DNA of 64,000 nucleotides. Origin: Symbioplanes lichenis. Its GTDB lineage: Bacteria > Actinomycetota > Actinomycetes > Mycobacteriales > Micromonosporaceae. The notes under the pieces were generated by a model, which ran no database searches, was not told where the DNA came from, and saw nothing but the letters and a program-made list of their open reading frames with translations. Position numbers and translations under genes: made by a program. Of the stretch, positions 51,256 to 58,539 are shown piece by piece. Location of the stretch: NCBI RefSeq assembly GCF_030709675.1, contig NZ_JAUZQD010000007.1:1-64000 (forward strand). Direction: 5' to 3'. Positions within the stretch are counted from its first letter, which is position 1, and the number at the start of each line of letters is the position of its first letter.

Positions 51256-52434
51256 ATGCAGATTCGCTTCGGTTCCGCGGAGCTCTCGGACGAGCGTCTG
51301 GCCGTCGGCGACCCGCGCGTGGTCGACTTCCTCGGCAAGTTCTCCCGCAAGCTCCTGGCCGTCTCGCGCCGGCACCCCGAGCTCGGCTCGCTGGGCTTCT
51401 TCCTGCGCCCGGCCGAGCTGCAGCGCGCGGTGGCCCGCATGGCGTCGACCGACAACACCTATGTCTTCCCGCGCGGCAACGTCTTCCACGTGCCGCCGGC
51501 CAACGTGGACACCATCTTCGTCTACTCGTGGGCGCTGTCCGCGCTCGCCGGCAACCACAACGTCGTGCGCATCTCGTCGCGGTCGGCGGGCGCGGCGGAG
51601 ACCGTGCTCGAGGCGCTCAACGCCACGCTGCCCGAGGCCGATCCGATCATCGGACGGACCCAGAGCATGATCACGTACGGGCGGGACGACGCGATCACGG
51701 CACGGTTCTCCGCGTGGTGCGACCTGCGCGTCATCTGGGGCGGGGACGCGGCCGTGGACGCGCTGCGGCGGCACCCGTTGCGGCCGTCCGCCCGGGACTT
51801 GACGTTCCCCGACCGTACGTCGTGGGCTGCTCTTTCCGTGCCCGGCTGGCTCGCCTCCTCCGCCGAAGCGCGGCGCGGTGCCGTGGTCGGGTTCGCGAAC
51901 GACGCCTACTGGTTCGACCAGGCCGCGTGCTCGTCGCCGCGGACGGTGTTCCTGGTCGGCGGATCGCCGTCGCAGGCCGAGGCGGTTCAAGCGGAGTTCC
52001 TGCCCGCGCTCGGTGAGGTCGTGGCCAAGCGCGGCTGGGTCGTCGACGCCGCGATGGCCGTGGAGAAGCGGGTCAACGCGTACGGGCTGGCCGCCTCGGG
52101 CGCCGTCTCGGCGATCGCCTTCCCGGAGAACGCCGTCACCTCGCTCGCGCTGGCCGACCCGTCGGACGCGCCGCGCCGCTGGATCGGGGCGGGCGCCTTC
52201 CCGTTCGCGCACGTGGCCTCGCTGGCCGAGCTCGTGCCCGCGATGAACCGCCAGGACCAGACGTTCAGCCACTTCGGCTTCGCGCCCGCGGAGCTGCGCT
52301 CGTTCGCCGGGGCCCTGGCCGGCCGCGGCGTCGACCGCATCGTCCCCTTCGGCTCGGCGCTGACGTTCAGCTCGGTCTGGGACGGCTACGACCTGCCGCG
52401 CGAGTTCACGCGGCTGACCACGCTCGAGACGTAG
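51256..52434 (+). CDS. LuxC-like acyl-CoA/acyl-protein reductase
   Basis: A 392-aa member of the LuxC family (acyl reductase of the aldehyde dehydrogenase superfamily). YVFPRGNVFHVPPANVDTIF and ALSALAGNHNVVRISSRS are typical N-terminal and cofactor regions. The acyl-accepting cysteine is Cys225 in WFDQAACSSPR. It would take an acyl group from the LuxE-like protein and reduce it with NADPH to an aldehyde. It starts at ATG 51256, one base after the LuxE-like stop, and is 10 bp before the GT2 gene. Confidence 0.9.
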   Translation: MQIRFGSAELSDERLAVGDPRVVDFLGKFSRKLLAVSRRHPELGSLGFFLRPAELQRAVARMASTDNTYVFPRGNVFHVPPANVDTIFVYSWALSALAGNHNVVRISSRSAGAAETVLEALNATLPEADPIIGRTQSMITYGRDDAITARFSAWCDLRVIWGGDAAVDALRRHPLRPSARDLTFPDRTSWAALSVPGWLASSAEARRGAVVGFANDAYWFDQAACSSPRTVFLVGGSPSQAEAVQAEFLPALGEVVAKRGWVVDAAMAVEKRVNAYGLAASGAVSAIAFPENAVTSLALADPSDAPRRWIGAGAFPFAHVASLAELVPAMNRQDQTFSHFGFAPAELRSFAGALAGRGVDRIVPFGSALTFSSVWDGYDLPREFTRLTTLET

Positions 52435-52444
52435 GGAAGACCCC

Positions 52445-53446
52445 TTGCAGAGCATCGTGCTGTCGGTCGTCGTACCGATGTACAACGAGGAAGCCGTGAT
52501 CCCGGCCCTCGTCGACCGCCTGCGCCCGGCCCTCGACGGCCTCGGCGTCGCGTACGAGGTGGTCGCGGTGGACGACGGCAGCGCCGACCGGACCGCCGAG
52601 CTGGTGCTCTCCCGGGGTGCCGAGTGGCACGAGCTCCGCCTGGTGCAGCTGCGCCGCAACAGTGGTCACCAGGCGGCGCTCACCGCGGGCCTGCACCGCG
52701 CCCGGGGCCAGTGGGTCGTCAGCATCGACGCCGACCTGCAGGATCCGCCCGAGACCATCGCGGAGATGTTGCGCACCGCGCGGGACGAGGGCGTCGACGT
52801 CGTGTACGGAGTCCGCTCCGACCGCAGCACCGACACGCCCTTCAAGCGGCACACCGCGGGCGCCTACTACCGCGTCATGCGCCGCCTGGTCGGGGGCGAC
52901 GTGCCCGCTCAGGCCGGCGACTTCCGGCTGCTCAGCCGCGAGGTGGTCGACGTGCTGAAGGCGCTGCCGGAGCGGGCGCCGGTCTATCGGCTGCTCGTAC
53001 CGTCGCTCGGCTTCGCCTCGGCCACCGTGCCCTACGCCCGCGAGAAACGGGCCGCCGGCGAGACCAAATATCCGCTGCGCAAGATGGTCGCCCTGGCCTG
53101 GGACAGCGCGGCCAACTTCTCGGCGGCGCCGCTGCGGCTGGCCACCTGGCTCGGGGTGACGGCGTTCCTGGCCTGCCTCGCCCTCATGGTCTTCGGCGTG
53201 ATCGTCTGGTCGAACGGCACGGTGATCCCGGGCTGGACGTCGCTGTTCCTGGCCGTGCTGCTGCTCTCGGCCGTGCAGCTGATCTGCCTCGGGTTGCTGG
53301 GGGAGTACGTCGCGCGGATCTACCGGACCGTGCAGAGCCGTCCGACATTCCACATCGGATTCGACTCGGCCTCCGCTCCCTCCGCTTCCTCCGCTCCCTC
53401 CGCTTCCGGGATCCCGCAGCAGCGTTCGCCCGCGGCGGTGCGGTGA
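52445..53446 (+). CDS. GT2 glycosyltransferase, polyprenyl-phosphate sugar synthase type
   Basis: A 333-aa family-2 transferase of the DPM1/ArnC/GtrB kind: SVVVPMYNEEAVIP, VVAVDDGSADRTAE, QLRRNSGHQAALTAGL, VSIDADLQDPPE (DxD region) and AGDFRLLSREVV. Two C-terminal membrane segments (about residues 230-290) anchor it. Such enzymes put a sugar on polyprenyl phosphate for use by a GT-C transferase on the outer face. The start is TTG 52445 with GGGAAG upstream; the tail (SASAPSASSAPSASG) is a short Ser/Pro/Ala repeat. It overlaps the GT-C-like gene by 4 bp. Confidence 0.9.
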   Translation: MQSIVLSVVVPMYNEEAVIPALVDRLRPALDGLGVAYEVVAVDDGSADRTAELVLSRGAEWHELRLVQLRRNSGHQAALTAGLHRARGQWVVSIDADLQDPPETIAEMLRTARDEGVDVVYGVRSDRSTDTPFKRHTAGAYYRVMRRLVGGDVPAQAGDFRLLSREVVDVLKALPERAPVYRLLVPSLGFASATVPYAREKRAAGETKYPLRKMVALAWDSAANFSAAPLRLATWLGVTAFLACLALMVFGVIVWSNGTVIPGWTSLFLAVLLLSAVQLICLGLLGEYVARIYRTVQSRPTFHIGFDSASAPSASSAPSASGIPQQRSPAAVR

Positions 53447-55851
53447 CAGTCGTTCTCCTCCGACGCCTGCCCTGGCTGTTGTTCGGCGCCGTCTTCGTTG
53501 TCGCGCTGCTCCTCAACGATGTGGGGCCGGCTGCCGTAGCCCTATACTCGGCCTACTTCGCGATCGGTGTCGTGCTGCCCGGCACGCTCGTGTACCGGGC
53601 GTTTCGGGGCTCCTTCGACGTGGGCTTGGGCGCCGCCACCGGGCTGCTCGTGCAGATCGTGGGGTGGGCGCTGGCCGCTGCCACGGGGCTGCAGCAGCTG
53701 CTGTGGTGCTGGCCGCTGCTCGTGATCGGGGCGTTCGTGGCCGTACCGTCGCTGCGCCGGAACTGGCGCCGCCCGCCCGGCCCCGGCCTGCCGCTGCGGT
53801 GGCACTGGGCGATGAGCGCGGTGCTGTTGCTCACGGTCGGCTGGGCCGCCTCCTCGTGGGTGCTGATCCCGGTCCCGCCCGCGGACGCCTCCTACTATCC
53901 GGACCTCATGTACCACCTCGCGCTCGTGCACGAGATGACGCGCTCGATGCCGTTCGAGGTGCCGCAGCTCGCCGGCGACACGCTGCGCTACCACTATCTG
54001 TCCGACGCCGACATGGCCGCCGCGAGCATGATCACCGGCCTGCCGGCAGAGCTCGTCCTGACCCGGCTGTGGATGGTGCCGATCGCCGCCACGGCCGCGC
54101 TGGTGGTCGCCGCGCTCGCCCGCGAGGTGAGCGGACGGTGGTGGGCGGGCCCACTGGCGGCGGCGGTCGCGCTGATCGGCGCGCCGCTCACGCTGGGCGG
54201 CGAACTCGTGCCGTACGGGAACAGCCCGCTTGTGTTCGCCAGCCCCTCGCAGACGTACGCGATCCCGCTCCTGGGTCTGCTGACCCTGATCGCCGTCGAC
54301 CTGCTGCGGGGCGGGCGCCTCGGACCGGTCTGGTTCCTCGTTCCGGTGCTGGCGCTGGCCTGCGCGGGGGCCAAGTCCAGCGCGCTGCCGCCCCTGGTCG
54401 CCGGCGTCGCCCTGTGTTTCCTCGTCAAACGCCGGTCGTGGGCGGTCTTCGGCTTTCTGGTCGCGCTCTTGATTCCCATGTACGTGGGTACGCGGCTCTT
54501 CGCGGGCGGCGGTGCCGGCACTTTGGGCGTGCAACCGCTCAGCGTCCTGCGCTGGATGCCGCCCTATGCCGAGACACTCGGCGTGAACGACGGCGTGTCG
54601 GCCGGTGGCCTGCTGCCCCCGGGATTGCAGGGCGCGAGCGGCCCGGCGTGGGCCTTCGTCGCCGGGATCATCGTGTGGTGGCTGCTCATGGAGTCGCCGC
54701 GCTGGCTCGGTGTCTTCCATGTGTCCGCGCGCCAAGACCCGGCGTACTGGCTGCTGAGCGGCATGATCCTGGCCGGCCTGGGCGCGATGTGGCTGCTGTG
54801 GCATCCGTCGGCGAGTCAGCTCTATTTCTTTTTGTGCGCCTTGCCGGCCGGCGCCATCGTGACCACGTGGCTCCTCGCCGATCAGGTGCGCCGGTGGTGG
54901 ATTCCGGTGGTCGGGCTCGTCGCCGGGGCGGCGTGGTCGGTCCTGGCCCCGAACGTCTTCACGCCGGCCGCCCGGAACTCCTGGCACGACTGGTCGTGGA
55001 CCATGGCGACGCCGGTGTTGCGGGCTCTTTTGGCGGTTGGTGCCGGGCTGGTGCTGGTGCTCGTGGTGGTGCTGCGCAAGAGGGTGCGGCCCTCAACGGT
55101 GGCGGTGGCCGCCGCCCCGGCTTCTGCTTCGCTGGCTGGCCCGGGTTCTGCTTCGCTGGCCGCTTCGGGTTCTGCTTCGCTGGCTGGCCCGGGTTCTGCT
55201 CCGCTGGCCGCTCCGCGCTCTGCTCCGCTCGGCGCCCCGCGTTCAGCTCGGCCCGCCTCTTTGCCCGCCTCTTTGCCCGCCGCTTTGCTCGCCTCTTCGC
55301 TCGCCGCTTTGCTCTCTGCTCTGCTCGGAGCGAGCGTGGCCGGAGGCGTGGAAACCCAGGCCCGCACGTTGTGGGCGGCGGCCTTCAACGATCCCGCGCC
55401 TCTCCCCATCACGCGCACCGTCTTCCGCGAGGAGATGAGCGCCGCCCTCTGGGTCAACGCCAACACTCCCACCAACGACGTGATCGCCACCAACGTCCAC
55501 TGCATGCCCATGAACCGCTACAAGCCCTGCGACGCCCGAGCCTTCTGGGTCTCCGGCCTCACCGGCCGCCGAGTCCTCGTCGAAAGCTGGGCCTACTCCG
55601 ACGCCACCGTAGCCGCCAACGGCAAAGACGGCCTCAAATACGTCCTCCAACCCGCTCCCGACCCCATCGCCTTCGACCTCAACCAAAGAATCTTCACCGC
55701 CCCCACCCCCACCGACCTCAACACCCTCCGAACCCAATACGGCGTCAAATGGCTGATCGCCGACCTCCGAGCCGGCAAAATCTCCCCCGCCCTAGCCACC
55801 CTCACCAAACTCCGCCGAACCGAAGGCCCCATAACCATCTACGAACTCTGA
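53443..55851 (+). CDS. Polytopic membrane protein, GT-C glycosyltransferase-like
   Basis: An 802-aa protein with about 13 hydrophobic segments in residues 1-555 and an extracytoplasmic C-terminal domain (residues 640-802: MSAALWVNANTPTNDVIATN, WAYSDATVAANG). The first large loop after segment 4 carries ADASYYPDLMYHLALVHEMT, acidic and aromatic as in GT-C enzymes. Together with the overlapping GT2 gene it resembles a lipid-linked sugar transfer pair. Residues 561-600 are an inserted run of five 8-aa repeats (SASLAGPG), followed by Ser/Leu/Ala low complexity. The start is GTG 53443, within the GT2 stop. Precise donor and acceptor are unknown. Confidence 0.8.
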   Translation: MTVVLLRRLPWLLFGAVFVVALLLNDVGPAAVALYSAYFAIGVVLPGTLVYRAFRGSFDVGLGAATGLLVQIVGWALAAATGLQQLLWCWPLLVIGAFVAVPSLRRNWRRPPGPGLPLRWHWAMSAVLLLTVGWAASSWVLIPVPPADASYYPDLMYHLALVHEMTRSMPFEVPQLAGDTLRYHYLSDADMAAASMITGLPAELVLTRLWMVPIAATAALVVAALAREVSGRWWAGPLAAAVALIGAPLTLGGELVPYGNSPLVFASPSQTYAIPLLGLLTLIAVDLLRGGRLGPVWFLVPVLALACAGAKSSALPPLVAGVALCFLVKRRSWAVFGFLVALLIPMYVGTRLFAGGGAGTLGVQPLSVLRWMPPYAETLGVNDGVSAGGLLPPGLQGASGPAWAFVAGIIVWWLLMESPRWLGVFHVSARQDPAYWLLSGMILAGLGAMWLLWHPSASQLYFFLCALPAGAIVTTWLLADQVRRWWIPVVGLVAGAAWSVLAPNVFTPAARNSWHDWSWTMATPVLRALLAVGAGLVLVLVVVLRKRVRPSTVAVAAAPASASLAGPGSASLAASGSASLAGPGSAPLAAPRSAPLGAPRSARPASLPASLPAALLASSLAALLSALLGASVAGGVETQARTLWAAAFNDPAPLPITRTVFREEMSAALWVNANTPTNDVIATNVHCMPMNRYKPCDARAFWVSGLTGRRVLVESWAYSDATVAANGKDGLKYVLQPAPDPIAFDLNQRIFTAPTPTDLNTLRTQYGVKWLIADLRAGKISPALATLTKLRRTEGPITIYEL
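55123..55242 (+). repeat. Five in-frame 24-bp repeats inside the GT-C-like gene
   Basis: Five consecutive 24-bp units encode SASLAGPG-type octapeptides (SASLAASG, SAPLAAPR and variants), followed to about 55330 by 12-15 bp Leu/Ala/Ser units. The insertion lies between the membrane part and the outer domain, and looks like local expansion. Confidence 0.8.
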
Positions 55852-57127
55852 CCACCCACCCCACCTCCCCCGCTCCCGTCTCATCCCATCCCGTCCCACC
55901 CGTCCGTCCCGTCCCACCCGTCCGTCCTGTCCCACCCGTCCGTCCCGTCCCACCCGTCCGTCCCGTCCCGTCCCACCCGTCCGTCCCGTCCCACCCGTCC
56001 GTCCCGTCCCGTCCCGTCCCGTCCGACCCAAGCTCGCCCGCCTCAAGCCCCGCCTCGCCCCAACCCAAACCCATCCCAACCGCCACCCACCGCAAGCCCA
56101 ACCCCGCACCCCAAGCTCGACCCCGCGTCTTGGGCCCGGCCCGTGCCTGAAGTGCCGCCCCGCACCTCAAGCCCGACCTCCTGCCAGGCAAGATCATGTG
56201 AGCGACTGCTGCAGCTGGGGTCAAGGCGGGCGTTGCCCTCACGCGGAGCGTCAACGTGGAAGATGCAGTGTTGGCCGAAGCCGGTGTGTGCGCTCTCGCC
56301 GAGACCCGTACTGTCGGTGAGCTCGCGGTCAAGGCATGAGCACCTATCGCGCTGCACGTCGAAGCGGGAAGTGCCATAGTGTCCGGCGCTGAAATGCGAG
56401 CGACAACTGCGGCCGGAACCAAAGCACTGCGTCCCGCGGCACCCGAAGTCGAAGCCGAACCGGCCTCTGCCCTCGGAGCCGGGCTGGGCGCCGCGCTTGG
56501 AGCTGGACCGGCCTTTGCGCTCGGAGCTGGACCGGATTTTGCGCTTGGAGCCGGGCTGGGCGCCGCGCTCGAAGCTGGACCGGATTTTGCGCTCGGAGCT
56601 GGACCGGCCTTTGCGCTTGTAGCTAGACCGGATTTTGCGCTCGGAGCCGGGCTGGGCACCGCGCTCGAAGCCGAACCGGACTTTGCGCTCGGAGCCGGGC
56701 TGGGCGCCCCGCTCGAAGCCGGACCGAACTCTGCCCTCGGAGCCGGGATGGGCGCCGCGCTCGAAGCTCGACTGGGTACCGCGCTCGAAGTCGGACTTGG
56801 CACCGCACTCGAAGCCGACACCACAGGCTGGCGTCCAACCGGAAGCGTCGATTGCGATGACGCCTTCTCTGTCCTCGGCCGTACCGGCGGAGCCGGCACA
56901 ACGAGCGTCGGCCCGCTGCCATCCTCCTTCGAGCCCACCGGCCGCGGTGCGATGCAGCCCTCGTGCAGCTGGCGCAACCGCTCGGTGTGGCGCCGGTACT
57001 TCCCCCACGCGCGGCGAACCTCATGCTCGCGACGAAAGGCATCGCGCTCGGCCGAATAATGGCGCGACCGTGTCCGATCGCGCATGTCGGCCAAGCGCTC
57101 CGCCGAGAACATGGAAAGCTGCCCCAT
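55802..57127 (-). CDS. Hypothetical protein with conserved-looking N-terminus and repeat-expanded tail
   Basis: A 441-aa frame. The first 65 residues (MGQLSMFSAERLADMRDRTR ... RRHTERLRQLHEG) are basic, helical and non-repetitive with GC-rich third positions, so the gene is probably real on this strand. The rest is low complexity: octapeptides PSAKSGPA / SSAAPSPA from 24-bp repeats, then Gly/Thr/Arg/Asp-rich sequence from 18-bp repeats (TGGTGRTGGTG). Because the repeat units are multiples of three, every frame stays open here and the true C-terminus is uncertain; the last 50 bp overlap the convergent GT-C-like gene. The ATG at 57127 has only a weak ribosome site. Function unknown. Confidence 0.5.
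   Translation of the reverse strand: MGQLSMFSAERLADMRDRTRSRHYSAERDAFRREHEVRRAWGKYRRHTERLRQLHEGCIAPRPVGSKEDGSGPTLVVPAPPVRPRTEKASSQSTLPVGRQPVVSASSAVPSPTSSAVPSRASSAAPIPAPRAEFGPASSGAPSPAPSAKSGSASSAVPSPAPSAKSGLATSAKAGPAPSAKSGPASSAAPSPAPSAKSGPAPSAKAGPAPSAAPSPAPRAEAGSASTSGAAGRSALVPAAVVARISAPDTMALPASTCSAIGAHALTASSPTVRVSARAHTPASANTASSTLTLRVRATPALTPAAAVAHMILPGRRSGLRCGAALQARAGPKTRGRAWGAGLGLRWVAVGMGLGWGEAGLEAGELGSDGTGRDGTDGWDGTDGWDGTGRTGGTGRTGGTGRTGGTGRTGGTGWDETGAGEVGWVVRVRRWLWGLRFGGVW
55893..56025. repeat. 18-bp tandem repeat array
   Basis: Six copies of GTCCCACCCGTCCGTCCC (one with a single change) at 55893-55964 and 55970-56005, interrupted by a GTCCC pentamer and ending in further GTCCC units to 56025. 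It lies inside the 3' part of the minus-strand repeat-tail gene. The strong C/T versus G/A strand bias is striking. Confidence 0.9.
56451..56810. repeat. Fifteen-copy 24-bp tandem repeat array
   Basis: Exactly 15 units of 24 bp, each starting GAAGC/GGAGC and ending GCGCTC or a close variant. Two unit types alternate irregularly: one with CTGGGCGCC in the middle, the other with ACCGGATTTT. Both encode octapeptides of the minus-strand gene. The pattern points to repeated unequal exchange or replication slippage. Confidence 0.92.
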
Positions 57128-57456
57128 GGCTCAAAGTATCCCGCGATCCCTGAACGAAATCGACTCGGATCAGCGCTGAAGCGTGCCACAATCCGGTACC
57201 AGCGGTGACGCTCGTCTCGCGCAATCGATTTGACAATCATCGACCATCCCACCTTCGGCCTGACGTCGTCCTGGAATGGTTGCATCAAGCAGTTGGAAAT
57301 GACTTAAGTAAGAATCATCAAGCGCAGTGAAGCGTTCGGTCGCTAGTCATGCCCGCTGCCGTCCTGGTAGGAGTTGCGTCCGTCCGCTGGCCGCCGGGCG
57401 GGTACCAGTAGCCGGCGCGAACCCAGTCCGTCGGGGCTCGCCGAGGCACGGTACGC

Positions 57457-57484
57457 AAGTTATCCACAGGGCTGTGGACAACTT
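57457..57484. other. Palindrome of two inverted DnaA boxes
   Basis: AAGTTATCCACAG and CTGTGGACAACTT form a 28-bp near-perfect palindrome (one mismatched pair) around GG. It contains TTATCCACA (57460-57468) and, inverted, TTGTCCACA (57473-57481); both are consensus-quality DnaA boxes for actinomycetes. No dnaA, dnaN or AT-rich unwinding region is nearby, so it is not a chromosomal origin; DnaA titration or regulation is possible. Confidence 0.8.
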
Positions 57485-57608
57485 GTCGACCGTGCCGCCG
57501 AGGCTGTTTAAGGTGGTGGCCCCCGGGTGGGTGGGCTACGTCAGGGGCGCAACGTCGATGCCGCTGCCCCGGCGCCGCCATGTCGGTGCCGCTGCGTCAG
57601 CGTCGCTA

Positions 57609-57678
57609 CGTCAGGGGTGGTGCGTCAGGGGTGGTGCGTCGGGAGTGGCGCCTCGGGGGCGGGGCGTCAGGGCGCTGG
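57609..57678. repeat. 14-bp G-rich tandem repeat
   Basis: Two identical copies of CGTCAGGGGTGGTG followed by three diverged copies (CGTCGGGAGTGGCG, CCTCGGGGGCGGGG, CGTCAGGGCGCTGG). It is non-coding, with runs of G on the plus strand that could form quadruplex-like structure. Confidence 0.75.
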
Positions 57679-57901
57679 GGTGAGGGAGTCGCGCCGGGAC
57701 GGTGGGGAAGGGCGTGGTGCGGGCGACCTGCGCCGCTGCTGTCCATGGCGCCAGGATGTGGGGGAGCTGCGGACCGTCGGGGGGCGGTCGCGTCAGTGGC
57801 GGACCGGAGTGGGAGGTCGATCGGCGGTTCGGTGACCCTGCGGCGCGGAGCCGAGATCGTTGCGGATTGTTCAGGTTCGAATTGGAAGCAAGTATTGTGG
57901 G

Positions 57902-58399
57902 GTGGTGACGCGAGGGCATGATTTGGATCCGGCGAAGCTGGCTGCCTACTTGGCGCTCAAGGAGGTTTCCAGTCTTCTTCAGGATGCGGTTGAGCAGCAG
58001 CTCAAGGCGGATGGTGGGCTTACGGGGACGCAGTTTCAGATCTTGGCCATGCTGGGTGATGCTCCTCGAAACACCATGCGGATGACTGATCTTGCGGATG
58101 GCATTGTGCACAGCCGGAGTGGGTTGACGTATCAGGCGGCGCAGTTGGAGAAGAGTGGGCTGGTTACTCGGGGGCCCAGTGCGGATGATGAGCGCAGCAC
58201 GGTTGTCACGCTTACCGAGGCGGGGCGGGGGCTTCTTTTGCAGGTGCTGCCGGGGCATGTTGAGGTGGTGCAGGAGCTTCTGCTCGACACGCTCAGTGAT
58301 GCTGATATTGCGGCGATCACCGACATCATGGGGCGGGTGCGGACTTCGATGCGGGCGCGGCCGCCTCGGTCGGCTCGGCGCGCCCAACCGAAGGCCTAG
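57902..58399 (+). CDS. MarR-family transcriptional regulator
   Basis: A 165-aa winged-helix regulator: LKEVSSLLQDAVEQQL (helix 1), LTGTQFQILAMLGDAP, MRMTDLADGIVHSRSGLTYQ (recognition region) and GLVTRGPSADDERSTVVTLT (the DxRS wing). MarR proteins usually repress nearby genes and release on binding phenolic or similar ligands. The start is GTG 57902 (GTG 57905 also possible); upstream TTCGAATTGGAAGCAAGTAT is AT-rich, and the start is so close to it that the mRNA may be leaderless. Codon use is less GC-biased than its neighbours (many GGG/GAT/GTT codons), as for a recently acquired or weakly selected gene. Confidence 0.9.
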   Translation: MVTRGHDLDPAKLAAYLALKEVSSLLQDAVEQQLKADGGLTGTQFQILAMLGDAPRNTMRMTDLADGIVHSRSGLTYQAAQLEKSGLVTRGPSADDERSTVVTLTEAGRGLLLQVLPGHVEVVQELLLDTLSDADIAAITDIMGRVRTSMRARPPRSARRAQPKA

Positions 58400-58514
58400 G
58401 AAACGAGAGACCTAGGAAACGAGAGACCTAGGAACGAGAGACCTGGGAAGCGAGAGACCTAGGAAATAAGAGACCCAGCATTAAGAGACCCAGAAACGAG
58501 AGACTCAGGAAGCG
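58395..58514. repeat. 16-bp tandem repeat after the MarR gene
   Basis: About seven and a half copies of CCTAGGAAACGAGAGA with progressive changes (15-16 bp; later copies CCCAGCATTAAGAGA, CCCAGAAACGAGAGA). It starts within the last codons of the MarR gene and fills the gap to the convergent esterase gene. Confidence 0.9.
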
Positions 58515-58539
58515 CAGCCAATACCTGGGAGGACCAGAC

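Larger units (their letters stand above)
57128..57901. other. Intergenic region with DnaA-box palindrome and G-rich repeats
   Basis: These 774 bp lie between the repeat-tail gene and the MarR gene. No frame here looks like a gene: short open frames have unnatural Arg/Gly/Pro composition. Contents are an AT-richer part at 57230-57330 (possible promoters), a DnaA-box palindrome at 57457-57484 and a 14-bp G-rich repeat at 57609-57678. Confidence 0.5.

Noticed and set aside
47917..52434. Bioluminescence (lux) operon
   Set aside because: LuxE- and LuxC-like genes are present, but there is no luxA/luxB luciferase or LuxD thioesterase; the context is glycan synthesis.
56379..57059. Plus-strand 226-codon frame across the 24-bp repeats
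   Set aside because: The C-terminal third is the reverse complement of the well-formed N-terminus of the minus-strand gene and has no protein-like character; openness is due to the 24-bp unit length.
57457..57484. Chromosomal or plasmid replication origin
   Set aside because: Only two DnaA boxes, and no dnaA, dnaN, rep gene, box cluster or AT-rich unwinding stretch.
57318..57581. 87-codon minus-strand frame in the gene-free region
   Set aside because: His/Arg/Pro-rich, spans the DnaA-box palindrome, no ribosome site and no family resemblance.
58395..58514. Possible CRISPR array
   Set aside because: Units are 15-16 bp directly abutting with no unique spacers, and no cas gene is near; it is a simple tandem repeat.
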